From Dipteris shenzhenensis (taxonomy: Eukaryota; Polypodiophyta; Polypodiopsida; Gleicheniales), in assembly GCA_047967505.1 (NCBI GenBank), contig CM106538.1: DNA of 64,000 bases; one strand, given 5' to 3'. Numbering within the stretch: position 1 is the first letter of the stretch; every line of letters starts with the position of its first letter. Of the stretch, positions 43,328 to 55,879 are shown piece by piece. The notes under the pieces were generated by a model that did not search any database, had not been told where the DNA came from, and saw only the letters and a program-made list of their open reading frames with translations. The translations under genes and the position numbers were made by a program.

Positions 43328-46300
43328 CACTACTACACTGGGCCCTATTTTGATGCTTAAGCACCGACGTTTAGCGTGCATAGGGCACTAATCATCGATA
43401 ACCAAAGTGGGATTCGTTAAGTGTCGCTATATAGTGACCTTAGGCAAACGTCGCTATATAGCGACATTTAAAGAGCGTCGCTATATAGCGATACTTATTA
43501 GACTTGTGAATGGTCACTATATAGAAACACTTATTAGACTTGTGAATGGTCGCTATATAGCAACAGTGAGATAGCTTCCTATAGCGATGTTTTACAGAGT
43601 GTTTTTTCCCATACCGACCTTAAAAGATAGTTTTTCCCAATGACAATTTTTTTTTCCTTTTCATACATGTTTGAGCCTTTGAGAGAATAAAAGTACAAGA
43701 GCATGTACATCAAGCCTTTGAAGCTCATATATTCATGTCCAAGTTTGAGATGAAAAAAATCAATGAAAAGCATTTACATCAAAAGCCAAGTCTAACGTGC
43801 CAAACAAGTCTATCTCTAACTCTATACCAAGTTGATCTCCTATATCATCATCGTACTCTAGCATCGTATGTTCACCTAAGAGTACTTGATCATCTTCTTC
43901 AATAAGTGTGGTGATTCTTGATGATCGTCATCTTCTTCCTCAATATCGTGATCTCCATCTTCCTCTCATATGATGTCATTATGCGAGTCTTCCTCTTGGC
44001 TCATATTGTGATCTTCATCTTCTTTGCTAGATCCACCTGGATCAATTGGATCTGGCATTGGTAATGGAATCTCCATATCCACATCTCTATCTTCAAAAAT
44101 TTTCTTATTTCGTGGTGCAACTTGGATCACGTACCACCATCTTGGATCAGAACGATCCAGATGAAAAACCACCTATATTGAAGATGGGTGCCAAATGCCA
44201 TCAATTATATATATAAAATTATGCTTAAGTACATGTATCAATGGATCTTTAAAAATGAAAGCTTCGATTAATTAAATCATTAGTATGCACCTACTCATAA
44301 TGCCCGAGAAGAACAAAAGTATCACTTTCATCGGTCCAAAGTTTGGTGGAGTCTATTGCAAAGAAACTGCTACTGTCTTTTCTCATTGTCGCATGGAGAC
44401 CGTTGTAAATAGTTCTAAACCATTTTACATCAAAAATGAAAATACTAAATCATCTAAAATCAATTTCATAGATTTCGTGTATGGTTCCACAATAATCCAA
44501 CTGTGAGGAGAGGAGATTGGTATCCAAAGCACTTGCTCGGCTATCTTGTGTGAAGTTAGCCATGACTCCACAATCATATGTGACTCTCTTTGAATCGATG
44601 CGTTCCATGCAAAAATATCATCCATATGACCATAATGCATTGTACTTTTTGTACTGCAAAAGAGCATCATTAAAACAATGAAGATGCATCTATTTTATAG
44701 TGTATATTGCCACAAATAATCACTTAAGTACGTCGAGGTAAGAAACTTACATGCATCATACATAATGACAACTCTTGCTCATGCTCGTTTATTGTCTCTC
44801 CATCGCTTTTGGCTTTACACAGAGCCAGTTGTAGCCAATCAAGTGACATGTGAGTGGGGAGAAGGGCGAGATCCCGTGGATACGGTTTTGCGATCGCCTA
44901 TACATTACTCTGAATCTCGTCCCTGCATTTATTCTTTCTGCTTTAGCTACTTCATATCTCTCAATCCACTTCTGCATCTCCTTGCTATTGAGGATACAAA
45001 ACTTATTGAATTTCTCCATTTGCTCTTCACTCATCTTTCTTTCAATCCTTTTTCCTTGGGGAACCTTGCCAACGATGCGATCATCATCCTTGTTATGCCA
45101 AGCTTGCGGCATATCCGGATCTATGGATGCAAGAAACTCCATGATATATACTAATGACTCTTGCACAAGCCATCCCTCTGCCATGCTTGCTTTTGGTCTT
45201 GCTCTTTGTCTTACAAATCCCTTCAAAGTTTTCATAAACTGCTCGAGAAAAAACATTCACCAACTACCAGTACCTGCAATGGCCACCTCATCAACTATGC
45301 GCACAAGCAAGTGCACTTGAGTTGTCATAATGCTCAAGGGAAAGTGCTTCTCAAGCAAGCATACGGCTTTGATGGATTCCACCCTAACGTTCTCGATGCT
45401 CGATATGGAGATCTCTTTTTGATACCCACCTATTTCACATGCCCATGTAAGATATACTCATTATCAGTCTATAGATTATTCATATTAAATTGAAGAAAAT
45501 GCAATCAATGCGATTTGATAGTAAGCATACCTCACAATACCACTGATCTCGAATATAGCATTTCTAACATCTTCTTGTAAGCACCCTTTTATTGTAATTG
45601 GGAGGATGAACTATTAAAGCAACAAAGAAGTCATGTCAATAATATAACATAATCATAATTACACTAACGCATGACGATTATCGGTACACTAATCCTACAG
45701 CTTAGAATACCTATAAGACCTTGTGCCAATCATGGGACTTGAGCCCACTAAGCTTATTGTTCTTTGAAAATGCTGCTTTAAAGCAACACATGTACCCTGT
45801 GGGTGTTTGAAAAGAGATGATGTCTGCCTTGACCCACTGCCTCCTCTCTCGTGGAGAGAATCCATGTTGCTTTTGGGATGATAACTTTTTTCAAAGCACG
45901 CACTTGGGGCCACAAATGAGACATCCTATTCATAGCACGCAAGTCTTCTTGCACTCCTCTCGAGTCTTTGGAACCAACCAAGTATGCCCAAATAGTAGCC
46001 CCCACATTCTTGAAGATATGCATGGGATCCAAGAGATGATTGATTTGTAACTGACCCCAATAAGGAAGCTTGTGAAAGATTGATAGCCTCTTCATACCAC
46101 GAGGAGGTTCCTCTCCATTCACCCTCCAAGCCTGAATCCAGTCACTTGCCTTCAAATATGGTGGTGGTGGATCAAGCTGACCTCCATGCGCGAGATGGTC
46201 CAACGGAAGGTATTGAGCATGACCTTCATAAAAATTTTTCCTCATATGTTTGGAGTATTGTGCAAGCAATTTCAAACCCGGTCCATAAATAGGACAAGCA

Positions 46301-46993
46301 TGGTACCCACTTGTAACAAGTCCTACATGCGCGCATGAATGTATTAGTATAAGACATGCATGTGAAAGAGATTCATCAAAGCATAATCCTATATTATACA
46401 TGTAAAGACACAAGCACATATCTGCACACTCTCCATATCTTCGGTAGTCATGCATGGTCTACATAAAGATACCCCTAAGCAAAATATCATTGGTATGTTT
46501 AGGAGCTCTAGAAATATCAAAGACCTGCCCCACACTCCTCTTCATAAGATCTGTAACTCCTCTATCAAAGGTGCCATGTACACGTCCATATTTTTGGCCT
46601 TGTGCTTCCCTGGCACAAGTAGTGTAAGCATGATGTGTCCATTCTTTATTATCAGCCATGGTGGGATATTGTAATTCACTAAGACTATGGGCCATGTCGA
46701 GCGTAACTCGAAAGGATTCACACCATCCATGGTGAGCCCAAGATGTAAGTTGCATGGCTCCCTTGCAAAGTCCAGCCATTGATTTTTTATGTGCTTCCAA
46801 GCTACACAATTTGTAGGAATCCTCAATGTGTCATCAGTGGACTGATGAGATGCATGCCAAGTCATCAACTCTGCTATGGATTTGCATCAGAACATGTGCT
46901 GTATTCTTGCAATGATGGGAAAGGGTCTCAAGACCTTCACCAGTATCTACTCACCCTACAAGTCATCTCTATATCATTGTTCCCCACACTTCA
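43328..46993 (-). mobile_element. Second CACTA copy, 5'-truncated and inverted
   Basis: It starts with CACTACTACACTGGG, equivalent to the complete element's right end. Reading the minus strand it corresponds to 15755-19438 of the complete element (3.67 versus 3.68 kb). The 5' half, TNP1 gene and left end are absent; the break at about 46993 abuts repeat X copy B. The subterminal array (43420-43600) is decayed (GTCACTATATAGAAAC and similar) and includes a 37-bp duplicated block. Clearly older than the first copy. Confidence 0.88.
43842..46993 (-). pseudogene. Remnant of a TNP2-like CACTA transposase
   Basis: Pieces homologous to exons 3-8 of the complete transposase, on the minus strand. HLGLTMDGVNPFELRSTWPI and LIIKNGHIMLTLLVPGKHKA (near 46.7 kb) are followed by SGYHACPIYG and INHLLDPMHIFKNVGATIWA (near 46.0 kb). 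RWIERYEVAKAERINAGTRF-like sequence lies near 44.9 kb, and the acidic tail lies near 44.0 kb. Frame breaks, altered cysteines (CPIYG for CPVCG) and the missing 5' exons show it is dead. Intron positions match the complete copy. Confidence 0.88.
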
Positions 46994-46994
46994 G

Positions 46995-49540
46995 ACACCC
47001 CAAAACCAAAACAAACTGAAAACTTAGAATCCAAACTAGTGGGACTGCTCCATGGTGATCTTAAAACATTGATAGTTGTTGATATTGGTATCTAGATTCA
47101 CCCTAAAATGGAAGAAGTTGAAAATGTGCAATTTGTCCATGTGGAAAAATAAATCCAATACTATTTACACTTTGAATTGATTATTTTTACATGCACTTGC
47201 TTATTCTATGGCTCATAAGCATGCCAAAGGTCATTGCATTTCATAATCCACATCATCAAACCCGATAGCATGCCCTTTAGCCTATTTGTGTTTTGAAGCA
47301 TTTGAGGCCACATTGCACTTGTTTGGGATATCGAATAATGATGTGTATTGTCGGAGGGGGCAAAATTGGGGCTGAAGATTTCACTACTCCCGCAAATTTT
47401 GAATTTTCACACCTCTCGCCCATCAAATCTTGGAATATTAAGTACTTGCAACATGGTCGTGCCCTACAAATGCCCTATAATTTGCATGCACCTGAACATG
47501 ACCTTGCATAAACTTTGGTTTGGCATTGTCTTCTTTTGGGTAAGTTGTCTTCTATTCTTTGCTCGCCTCACAAGCTAACTTCTCTAGGTCTATTCTGGAC
47601 TCATCGTGGCCATGGCATCAATGGCAACATGCAGCTTGACATGGCTTGGAAGAGAAGTAAAAAGAGGCTGCAAGACAAGAAAGCTAAAAGGCCTAGTCAA
47701 GGCACAAGGAATAGATTGCAGGTCGAGGAAAGCAATGGTACGTGATCGAAATGGCAATGGAAGACACTTTTACAACATTTGCAAAGGGGAAACAATAAGA
47801 AGAAAGAATACTCCTTGCAGAGCAGCAGTAGGAAGTGGTTGCAGATGCACGCATTTGAGCATTGCCATTAAAGGGAAGAACACGAGCTATGGTGTCAAGA
47901 TTGGTGGGAGCATTTGAGGTAGCAACATCAGGCCATTCAAGTGAATACCAGTCTTGAGTCTTCACAAGCTCTAAAGTTCATAGAGTAACAACCCTACCAA
48001 CACCTTGGGAGATGCACATCCAAGAGGCAATGCTCTATAACCTGAGAAATGGCCTATAGAAAGTGAAAGGGGTGCACAGCTTAGATCAACTAGTTGTAAA
48101 GAGGGTGACATTAGGTATGTTAGTGTCCCTTGAAACAAAGGAGAAATGTCTTGGGTACACAATGTCGAATCTGTTGTCAATTAGATGAACCAATGTGGCT
48201 TCAGCAGTTGAACTTAAAGCACAAGCAATGCACAATCATCCTAATCTGAGAAGTCTATGGGCTTCAACAAAATGTAAGAAAAGGAGAGGCAACTTGAGTG
48301 TGGAAGTCATTGCTATAGTGACAATTTTTTGGCACAAAAATATGAGAGTTTCTCCAAATCTAAAGGACATCTAAAAAAAGCGAACAAGATGCAAGGTGTT
48401 TGAGGAGCACATCATACACATGCTTGATACAATGCAGGTCAGTGGTGCCTAAACCAGCCCAGTGTTGTTTGTGATTGAGATTTGGGATAGCTTACTTGTT
48501 TCATTTCTTAAACCAGGCTTGTACTAAATGTGATTATACCAACCCGGTGGTTGGAACATCATGCAATCGTAGGTTGATTCAGCTCAATCACTAGTTATGT
48601 GATTGTCTTGAACTAACATGGTGGAACATACATTAGTTGTTAACCAGCCCAGTGGTGTGGTTGAGCAGAAATTAACAACCATATATTTCACAACAGAACA
48701 GCAATATATTGTTATTTTACTAAACCATCCCAGTGGGTGGAACAGCATGCAACCATGGCTGCTTCAACTCAATCACCAATTATGTGATTGTCTTGAACCA
48801 TCGTGGTTGAACAGACATTAGTTGTTGATGGTCCCCATGGTTGAAATTACTATGTTTCTTAGGACTTAAATTAGTTAAATTTAATTTCTTGCTATTTGGT
48901 TCATTCTAGACCAGATGACTTGGACTTAATGTGATTGTCCTAAACCAGCCCGGTGCTAGTTCAAGACAAACATCAATTTATTGATTGAAATTGTGAAATT
49001 CAAAAAACAATGTATTATTATTTTCTAATTGTGAAATGTTATTTTCTAATAGTGAAATTCAGAAATGAAAAGCAATATACTTGTTATTGTCTAATATGTG
49101 AGGTTGAAGACTGTCAGGCTATTTACCTGCCATTACCTGCCAGGTGGTTGAAATTGTGACTGTCCTAAACCAACTCCGTAGTTGAAATTATGGCTATCCT
49201 AAATGTTTCCTAAACCAGCCCGATGGTTGACTATCCTAAACGTGTCCTAAACTAGTCTGGTGATTGAAATTATGATTGTCCTAAACCAACCCGATGGTTG
49301 AAATTGTGACTGTCTTAAACTAGCCCGATAATTGAAATTGTGAGTGTCCTAAATGTGTCCTAAATCAGCCCAGTGATTGAAATTGTGACCATCCTAATCC
49401 AGTGCTATAGTTGAAATTGTGACTATCCTATACCAGCGTAGTGGTTGAAAATTGTTTTGCTTCATTATATATTTTTATTAGACTACATTTTTGCACGTAT
49501 TGTGTTTTATCTTATTTTAATAGTGCAAAAAGGGGGCTCA
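46995..49540 (-). repeat. Repeat family X, copy B (inverted, carries the empty site of element E)
   Basis: The reverse complement matches 25230-27085 joined to 42182-42500, passing without interruption across the E insertion point near 47328-47331. It has the same tandem TAAACCAGCCCGGTGGTTGA units (48420-49450) and the same decayed frame (KGETIRRKNTPCRAAVGSGC, about 47770-47830). It lies head-on to copy A, giving a large imperfect inverted duplication around the second CACTA. Confidence 0.8.
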
Positions 49541-49854
49541 CTATATTGTTGTTTCATTTAAAAGAGGGCTTACTGTTCTATGGTTCCTGCATGTTTGGTC
49601 AACAGAGCAGATGGAGTTATATCTCAAGTTTATGGATCAAAATTCAGACATTTCAATTGGACAGAGGAGCTTTGAGCATTATAAGGCTTGGTACGCTCGG
49701 AAACTCAAACATAGGAATGTTTGTTGTTGCAAAACACCTAACCTGGCCTGACAAGCTATGTTTGTATTGGAGCATTGCTCCATGGGGATATGATGCCCAT
49801 GTCTCCTCGATGAATGCACAATCTGTACCTGGCTCAGCATGTGTTGTAAGGGAG
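49541..49854. other. Short flank between repeat X and the gypsy LTR
   Basis: No gene is recognisable. A plus-strand open frame crosses it (49441-49857) but begins in repeat X and ends in the LTR, with no motif. Confidence 0.45.
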
Positions 49855-50283
49855 TGAGCCCATAGGGACCCTCTCTTTTCCATATGTCCACACCCTCCTT
49901 ATTCCACATGGGAATTCTAGAAGGATTCCTCTTGACTCCACACTCCTCCACATGCCTTCCACACGCTTGGCATGTGGCCTCTCTTATATTATTGGAGCAC
50001 ATGGACATGAGCCCACCTCTTTATATGACTCACTCTTCCTATTTTCTAAAAACCCCATAATATCCCATACACAAATAACTCTCACCCCATACCAAGGTAT
50101 TTATAATTCATACCTATGGTATTTACAATGATCCATTCCACTCATCCTCTCAATCCCATAAATATCTTAGAAAATAGAGATAAGTGAGAGCTGCTAGGCT
50201 ATCACTTAATACTTTAAATCTTATCAAACATAGAAGAAAAAAATACCAATGCCAAATAAAAAATATCAATTTTTGGCATCACA
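49855..50283 (-). repeat. Gypsy 3' LTR
   Basis: 429 bp. It starts TGAGCCCATAGGGACC (one G shorter than the partner) and ends ...GGCATCACA. A minus-strand polypurine tract (GGGGGGGGGAAGA, about 50284-50296) adjoins it, as expected for the 3' LTR of a minus-strand element. Confidence 0.9.
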
Positions 50284-50335
50284 TCTTCCCCCCCCCAGCA
50301 TATCCTCTCTAATGACAGAGAGGGTCTACTAGCCC

Positions 50336-53300
50336 TCAAGGTAGTCGAGCATAGAAGAATTTAAGGCAATACTCATTGCATCCAGGTATCATCATGCCAT
50401 CAACATCCTCAAGCTGATAGGTTTCATTCGTGAACTTATTTTTGACTCGATATGGTCCCTCCCATCGGCCGATAAACTTTTTGTCTAGCCGCTTGTCCAA
50501 ATGGCTATCAAATCTCATGACCAAATCTCCTTCTGCAATACCTTTGTTCTTGCGTAATTTGGTGTCAAAACGGGCCTTGCACCTTTTTTGAGAAGCTTCC
50601 AAGTTTTGTAAGGCTTGTAATCTGCATTCATCCAAGGCTTCTAGCTATACCAAGCATTGAGCATAGGCATCCTCCTATCCTTCTATTCTTGTAATAGTAG
50701 TGCGAAGATTATGTATCTCCAATTCAATGGGCAAAATGGCTTCTATACCATACACTAGTTGGAATGGTTTAAACCCAATAGCTAGCTTGTGTGTGGTTCT
50801 GTAAGCCCATAAAACTTATGCCAAGTGCCTATCCCAATGCCTTTTCTTGGTGCCTACAATCTTTTCCATTGAATTGCACAACAATCCATTTGTTTTCTCA
50901 GCCAAGCCATTACATTGGGGATAGTATGGTGTAGACTGCTATGATTTATCTTTAGCTTATGCCCCACATCTTCAATTAGTTCATTTCTAAAAGAGGTTCC
51001 TCCATCAGTGAGAATTTCCAAAGAACAACTAAAGCGTGAACAAATTTAATCAAAGAGAAATTTTGCAGTTGTGCTTGCCTTGCTATTGACTGTGGCCTTG
51101 GACTCTGCCCACCAAGTCGCATAACCTGTGGCCACCAATAAATAATGCTTGCCCTGAGATGAGAGCGAGGGAGTGGTCCCACAAAGTCCAACCCCCACCT
51201 CTCAAATGGTCTATATGCTGGAATAGCCTTCAAGGGCCCAGGAATCAACTCTCACCTTCCAAACTTTTGGCATACTTTACAACTTTGACACCATTAATAT
51301 ACATCCTTATGGAGGCGTGGCCAAAAGTAACCTACATTAAGAATTCTCCTAGCTGTGCTTGCTGAAGCAAAATGACCAGAGCATTCATGACACATTTCCA
51401 GGATTCTCCTAGTCTCCATGGGATGGACCACCTGATAGAGCACCTTGTCTTTTCCCAATTTATAAAGAATGTCATCAACAATAGTATAGGGACAAGCCTT
51501 CCTTACCAATCTTTGCTTCTGTTGTGGAGTTAACCCTCGAGGAAACATGCCTTCTTCCACATATTGTTGAACATATTGCAGTTCTGGCCATCCAGTGTCT
51601 ACCAAAGAAACCACCCCCTGGTCTTGTACTATAATGGCTTGAGTAGCTAGCTCATCTACCCTTTGATTTTCTTTTCTGTTTATATGAACAAACTTGCAAA
51701 AATCAAATTGACTACATAGTGCCATAGCCTTTTGATTAAGCTCCTTCAAATGAGGACTTTTGTCTTGTAATGCCCTTGCATTTGCTTTATAATAATATGA
51801 GAATCTCCTCTTACTTCCAATTCTTTAACTTGACTTTGAAGACAACCCTCCAAACCAAGAATCAAAGCATTATACTCAGCTGCATTGTTAGTTGTGATAC
51901 TTGGAAGCTCTTGTCCTCTTGCCCACACCTCTTGACCTTTAGAATTCATTAAGACTATCCCCCCGGCTCCTTGTTGGCATGAAGGACTAAAAGCCCCATA
52001 AAAATACAAAACAAGAGCTGTTGGTGGTGTATCCCTTTCATCTTTAATGTTCTCCTTACATTTCTTTCCTTCTCCCAGATCCTCTTGTCCTGTGAGCAAA
52101 TCTGCCATAGTGGACCTAGTGGTATTTTTAGTGACAAAAGAGAAAGAGGACTCTTGAAGCTCTGACGACCATTTTGCAAATCTCCCCCCAAGATTAGGCT
52201 TGCAAACTACATATGCTAATATAGACTGAGAGGTAAGGAAGAAAAATGGCCGAGATAATAAATAGGAGTGAAACTTTTTGACTAAAAACACTAAAGAGAG
52301 TGCTTGCTGCTCCATTTCTTCATACCTTGTTTCCACCTCTGTAAGTTGTCGGCTGGCATAATAGATGGCTTGCATTCTTCCTGCCTCTCCTTTTTGTAAC
52401 AATACAACACCAGCTGAATGCAAAGATACACTTGGATTTACATAAACGTCTTGAGACCAATCAGGGGGCTTCAATATTGGGCCCCCTTACTCATGGCCTC
52501 CTTCAGTTGCTAAAAAGACTCTTGTTGCTCCACACCCCATTGGAAAGAAACTCCTTTTCTTGTCAACAATTTCATGGGATGCACTATCTCTGTGAAATCA
52601 TCACAAAAGCATTGATAATATTGATCTTTCCTAGAATTCTATGAACACTAGCGACACTCTCAAGACTTGGCAATGCCATGATTGCTTGAACCTTGTCAGG
52701 ATCCATTTGCGAGCCTTCTTCAAACACAATATGCCCCAACAAGACCACTTTTGTTTGAGCGAAATGGTACTTGCTAGGATTTAGACACCCTTTTGCTTCA
52801 TCAATCCTAGCTAAGGCCATCTTTAACTTCTCCATGTGATCTATGCACCGAGAATAAATGTAAAAATCATCCAAAAACACCCTTATGAACTTTCCCAAGT
52901 AAGGCTCGAGCACTTGACTCATGAACCTTTGAAATGTAGCTGGTCCATTGGTCAACCCAAAAGGCATCACTCTGTAAGCAAAAACTCCCCAAGGTATGAC
53001 AAATGATGTTTTCTTTTGATCTTCCTCTCGAATACAAATTTGAAAGTAGCCAAAATGCCCATCACATACAGAATACATCTCATGCCCTGCTACTTGGTTT
53101 GGCCTTTCATCTTGGAATGGCAAAGGAAAATGATCCCTCTTAATGCATGCATTCAAATGATAAAAGTCCACACAAACCCACCACTTATTTCCTTTCTTTG
53201 GTGTGACAAAACCACAAGAGATATCCATTCTGAATCATCAACAGGAAAGATGAATCCTGCCTCAAGTAGTTGTATTACCTCTTTCTTTAATGCCTCAGCT

Positions 53301-54034
53301 TGGATCACCCCCAATCGCCTTAAGCATTGCACAACTGGCTTGCTTTCTCGCTTTAACTCAATCTTGTGCTCCACAAGAGAGACTGGTTGAACTTGTGAAT
53401 AGCTTGTTATAAAGAGACATGGAAATTCATCTAACATATCAAAGTACTGGAGCTCCTCACTACCTGATAGAGAATAACCAAGAAGCTCTTCATTGTGTTG
53501 GCATCATTTAGTGTGCTCCACATCCTCCACATGAAGTGTCTCTATAGGATCTTCTTGTACCACCACCTTGTTCCCTCCTGACTCATCCCAATCACAACCA
53601 AGACAAAGACCAAAGGCCACTCCTTCCACCTCACTGTCTGAGCTGGACTCCTCGGAGCTACACCCTGTCTCTTCTTCTTCATCAGTTAAGTCAGAGCTTG
53701 AACTCTTTGATGTTGAAGACTCCTCCATGACAACTTCCTTTTTGCAGCTTCTGATGTTGTAGCGCATCTTCTTATCATTTCCCTGCAAAATCAATTCTCC
53801 AGTATCCCACTTTTGAACAGCCTTCACCTTGCATAGCCAAGGCCTTCCCAAAATCAATGGATAGGCACGTGCATCTGGCATGGTAGGGATCACCTGAAAA
53901 GTAGTCGGCACAAAAATTCCACATACATCCACTTCTAGATTCTTCACAACTCCCAAGGTCTTAACCCTAGTGTTGTCAACCAATTTGATGCGATAAGGAG
54001 AGGTAGTACTAGAGTATTTTAAATCAGCATCTAT
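50336..54034 (-). pseudogene. Gypsy pol: protease end, RT, RNase H, second RNase H, integrase
   Basis: Minus-strand pieces in several frames. The protease C-terminal part is PLILGRPWL, with an acidic Ser/Glu linker after it. Reverse transcriptase reads WWVCVDFYHLNACIKRDHFP, VMPFGLTNGPATFQRFM and the catalytic FLDDFYIYS. RNase H includes YYASRQLTEVETRYEEME and LVFLVKKFHSYLL. The second RNase H reads LYFYGAFSPSCQQGAGGIVL and TTNNAAEYNALILGLEGC; its first acidic residue appears as Gly (FYGAF, where Asp is usual). The integrase has an H2C2 finger (CHECSGHFASASTARRIL), core start YRPFERWGLDFVGPLP, then decay, and a C-terminal GRWEGPYRVKNKF. Frameshifts at about 53.23 kb and about 51.1 kb, plus stops, make it inactive. 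The protease N-terminal part lies at 60175-60330, beyond the hAT. Confidence 0.9.
54027..54034. other. hAT target-site duplication, left copy
   Basis: GCATCTAT here is repeated at 60175-60182. Removing one copy together with the hAT restores an uninterrupted gypsy protease reading frame across the junction. Confidence 0.93.
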
Positions 54035-54136
54035 CTAAGTTGCATTGATTCGCTTGAATTCCTTTTTCGATTCAAAAAAATGCGAAAAATTGTGATCTTC
54101 TCGAATTAAAACAAATCCAACAATTTTTCCTAATTT

Positions 54137-54232
54137 ATTCATACGAATAGGTTATTCATACGAATAAACCTTTATTCATACAAATAAACATATTCGTACG
54201 AATAAACGATGTTATTCGTATAAATAAACGTA
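54137..54232. repeat. hAT left subterminal palindromes
   Basis: Four variants of TATTCGTACGAATA (ATTCATACGAATA, TATTCATACAAATA, TATTCGTACGAATA, TATTCGTATAAATA), spaced about 18-22 bp. Subterminal repeats of this kind are transposase-binding sites in hAT elements such as Ac. Confidence 0.85.
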
Positions 54233-54454
54233 GTATAAACTTGAAATAATTGTTATTTTTGGTATTTGTACGAATACATCCAGCTGTATTCTTGACCCAC
54301 TTGCTTGCGTGCCTGCCACCTCTTGGTTGCCTACCTGCTACCTCTTGCTTACTTCCATACCTACCAGCTCTCATCATACGTACCTTACTGCACCTTACTT
54401 TTGTTATAATCTTTTGTTAGTAATCAATGTTTCTCTCTCTCTTGTTTTGTTTAA

Positions 54455-55057
54455 GACTGGCACTCATATCTCTTAGGAGAGTTGTGTGTTGCAGTCTTTT
54501 TAAATTGTTTAATATTTATTTTGTATTGTATTTAAGTGTGTAGACAGATCTCTCTTGCAAGAGTTGTGTGTTGCAGTCTATTTTTGTCGTGTGTTGCAAT
54601 TTTAATTATAATATAAATAATTATCTTTTACATGAGACTGGCACTCATCGCTCTTAAGAGAGTTATGTGTTGCAATCTCAGTTTGTATAAAAATGTTTGT
54701 TTGTAGGAACTCTTGGGCTGGCACTCATCTCTCTTAAGAGAGTTGTGTGTTACAGTCCAAGCTTAGTGATGTTTTCATAGATGCTTATTATGGCACTCAT
54801 CTCTCCCTTGAGAGTTGTGTGTTACAGTCTAATTTTAGAGATATTTTCAAGTACTTAGTCTAGCACTCAACTGTCCCTTGATAGTTGTGTGTTGCAGTCT
54901 AAGATAGATATCATGTGACGTTGTCTTAGACACTTAGTCTGGCACTCAATTGTCCCTAGATAGTTGTGTGTTGCAGCCTAAGTTAGAAATCATGTGATGT
55001 GCTTTTAGACACTTAGTCTAGCACTCAACTGTCCCTTGATAGTTGTGTGTTGCAGTT
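54455..55057. repeat. Eight hairpin-bearing repeat units in the hAT element
   Basis: Units near 54455, 54542, 54633, 54716, 54790, 54858, 54937 and 55016 share GGCACTCA, then a small inverted repeat, then GTTGTGTGTTGCAGTC. The inverted repeat differs between units yet stays paired: CTCTCTTAAGAGAG, CTCTTGCAAGAG, AACTGTCCCTTGATAGTT. Spacing is about 70-90 bp with A/T-rich spacers. This region lies downstream of the transposase gene on the minus strand. Confidence 0.85.
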
Positions 55058-55869
55058 GAATTACATCCACCACAACCACAAGCACCAATGCACCCACGTC
55101 CCCAATCATATGTCGCATTCCACCCAACGCCACCACAAGCACCACTACATAGTATGCCACGCGTATGCACCAGTGCATCCACCACAACATGTCGAACCCT
55201 GTATCCCTTTTTTCCAAGATCTTTCATACCTAGCAGTTCCTCCTCCTTTTTCACATCTCCCACCACATGCACGATCACATTTCACCACATCTTTTGTGCC
55301 TCCATTTGTGCCTCCTATTGCACACATAGACTAGTTTTCATCTCTCGTATTTTTGCATGCACCACAAATGCACAATCTATCTGCACAAGCAGATACATTC
55401 CCATCTCCTTCATTCTCGCCTGGTGGTATAAGTGATTTACGTAGTTTTAAATGGATTAGGTGGACTTGTAAAGTTAATGCAGAAATATTAAAATATATCG
55501 ACGTGAATTAGTGCACATAATAGCTAGATCAACCTTGAGACTTGAAAATATAAACTTCAATTGCACATATTCGATTATTCTTTCCAACTTTCTGATGTTC
55601 CCTTCGATGTTGCCTTGAAAGTATTTGCAAGTCACAAGGTTGCCTCTAACTATTATGTATACCAAAATCATCCACAATCTCAATAATTACAACACAACAT
55701 TGCTTGTAGCCCACAAGATTCTAGATTTCAATACAAAAGGAGACGAGATGGATATGAGCATATGCACTCTCCCATTGCTTGACATATTCTCCCATCCATC
55801 CCCTCGCATACAACATTATATCTGATATAATTAGAGCTTCATTCACTACTTCTATCACCTATCATATTC
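55058..55869. other. hAT 3' region without a secure gene
   Basis: Two overlapping plus-strand frames (about 55043-55435) are Pro/His/Ser-rich, for example HPPQHVEPCIPFFQDLSYLA. They could be a captured Pro-rich gene scrap, but no homology is recognisable and there is no splice support. The remainder is AT-rich. Confidence 0.35.
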
Positions 55870-55879
55870 TTCTATCACT

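Noticed and set aside
32921-46993. Idea that one CACTA copy was split by an inversion between about 33.0 and 47.0 kb
   Set aside because: The 100-bp scrap at 32921 lacks CACTA sequence on its left and about 180 bp is missing between the pieces. Element E boundaries also cross the proposed breakpoints.
49441-49857. 138-codon plus-strand open frame
   Set aside because: It begins in repeat X and terminates at the gypsy LTR border; a composite of two unrelated repeats.
54455-55057. Regularly spaced repeats with variable spacers, CRISPR-like at first sight
   Set aside because: Units are diverged, spacers are A/T-rich and of unequal length, the context is a plant hAT transposon and no cas genes exist.
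55043-55435. Proline/histidine-rich plus-strand open frames as a real gene
   Set aside because: Two overlapping frames look equally protein-like, there is no homology, and the region lies within the hAT 3' part.
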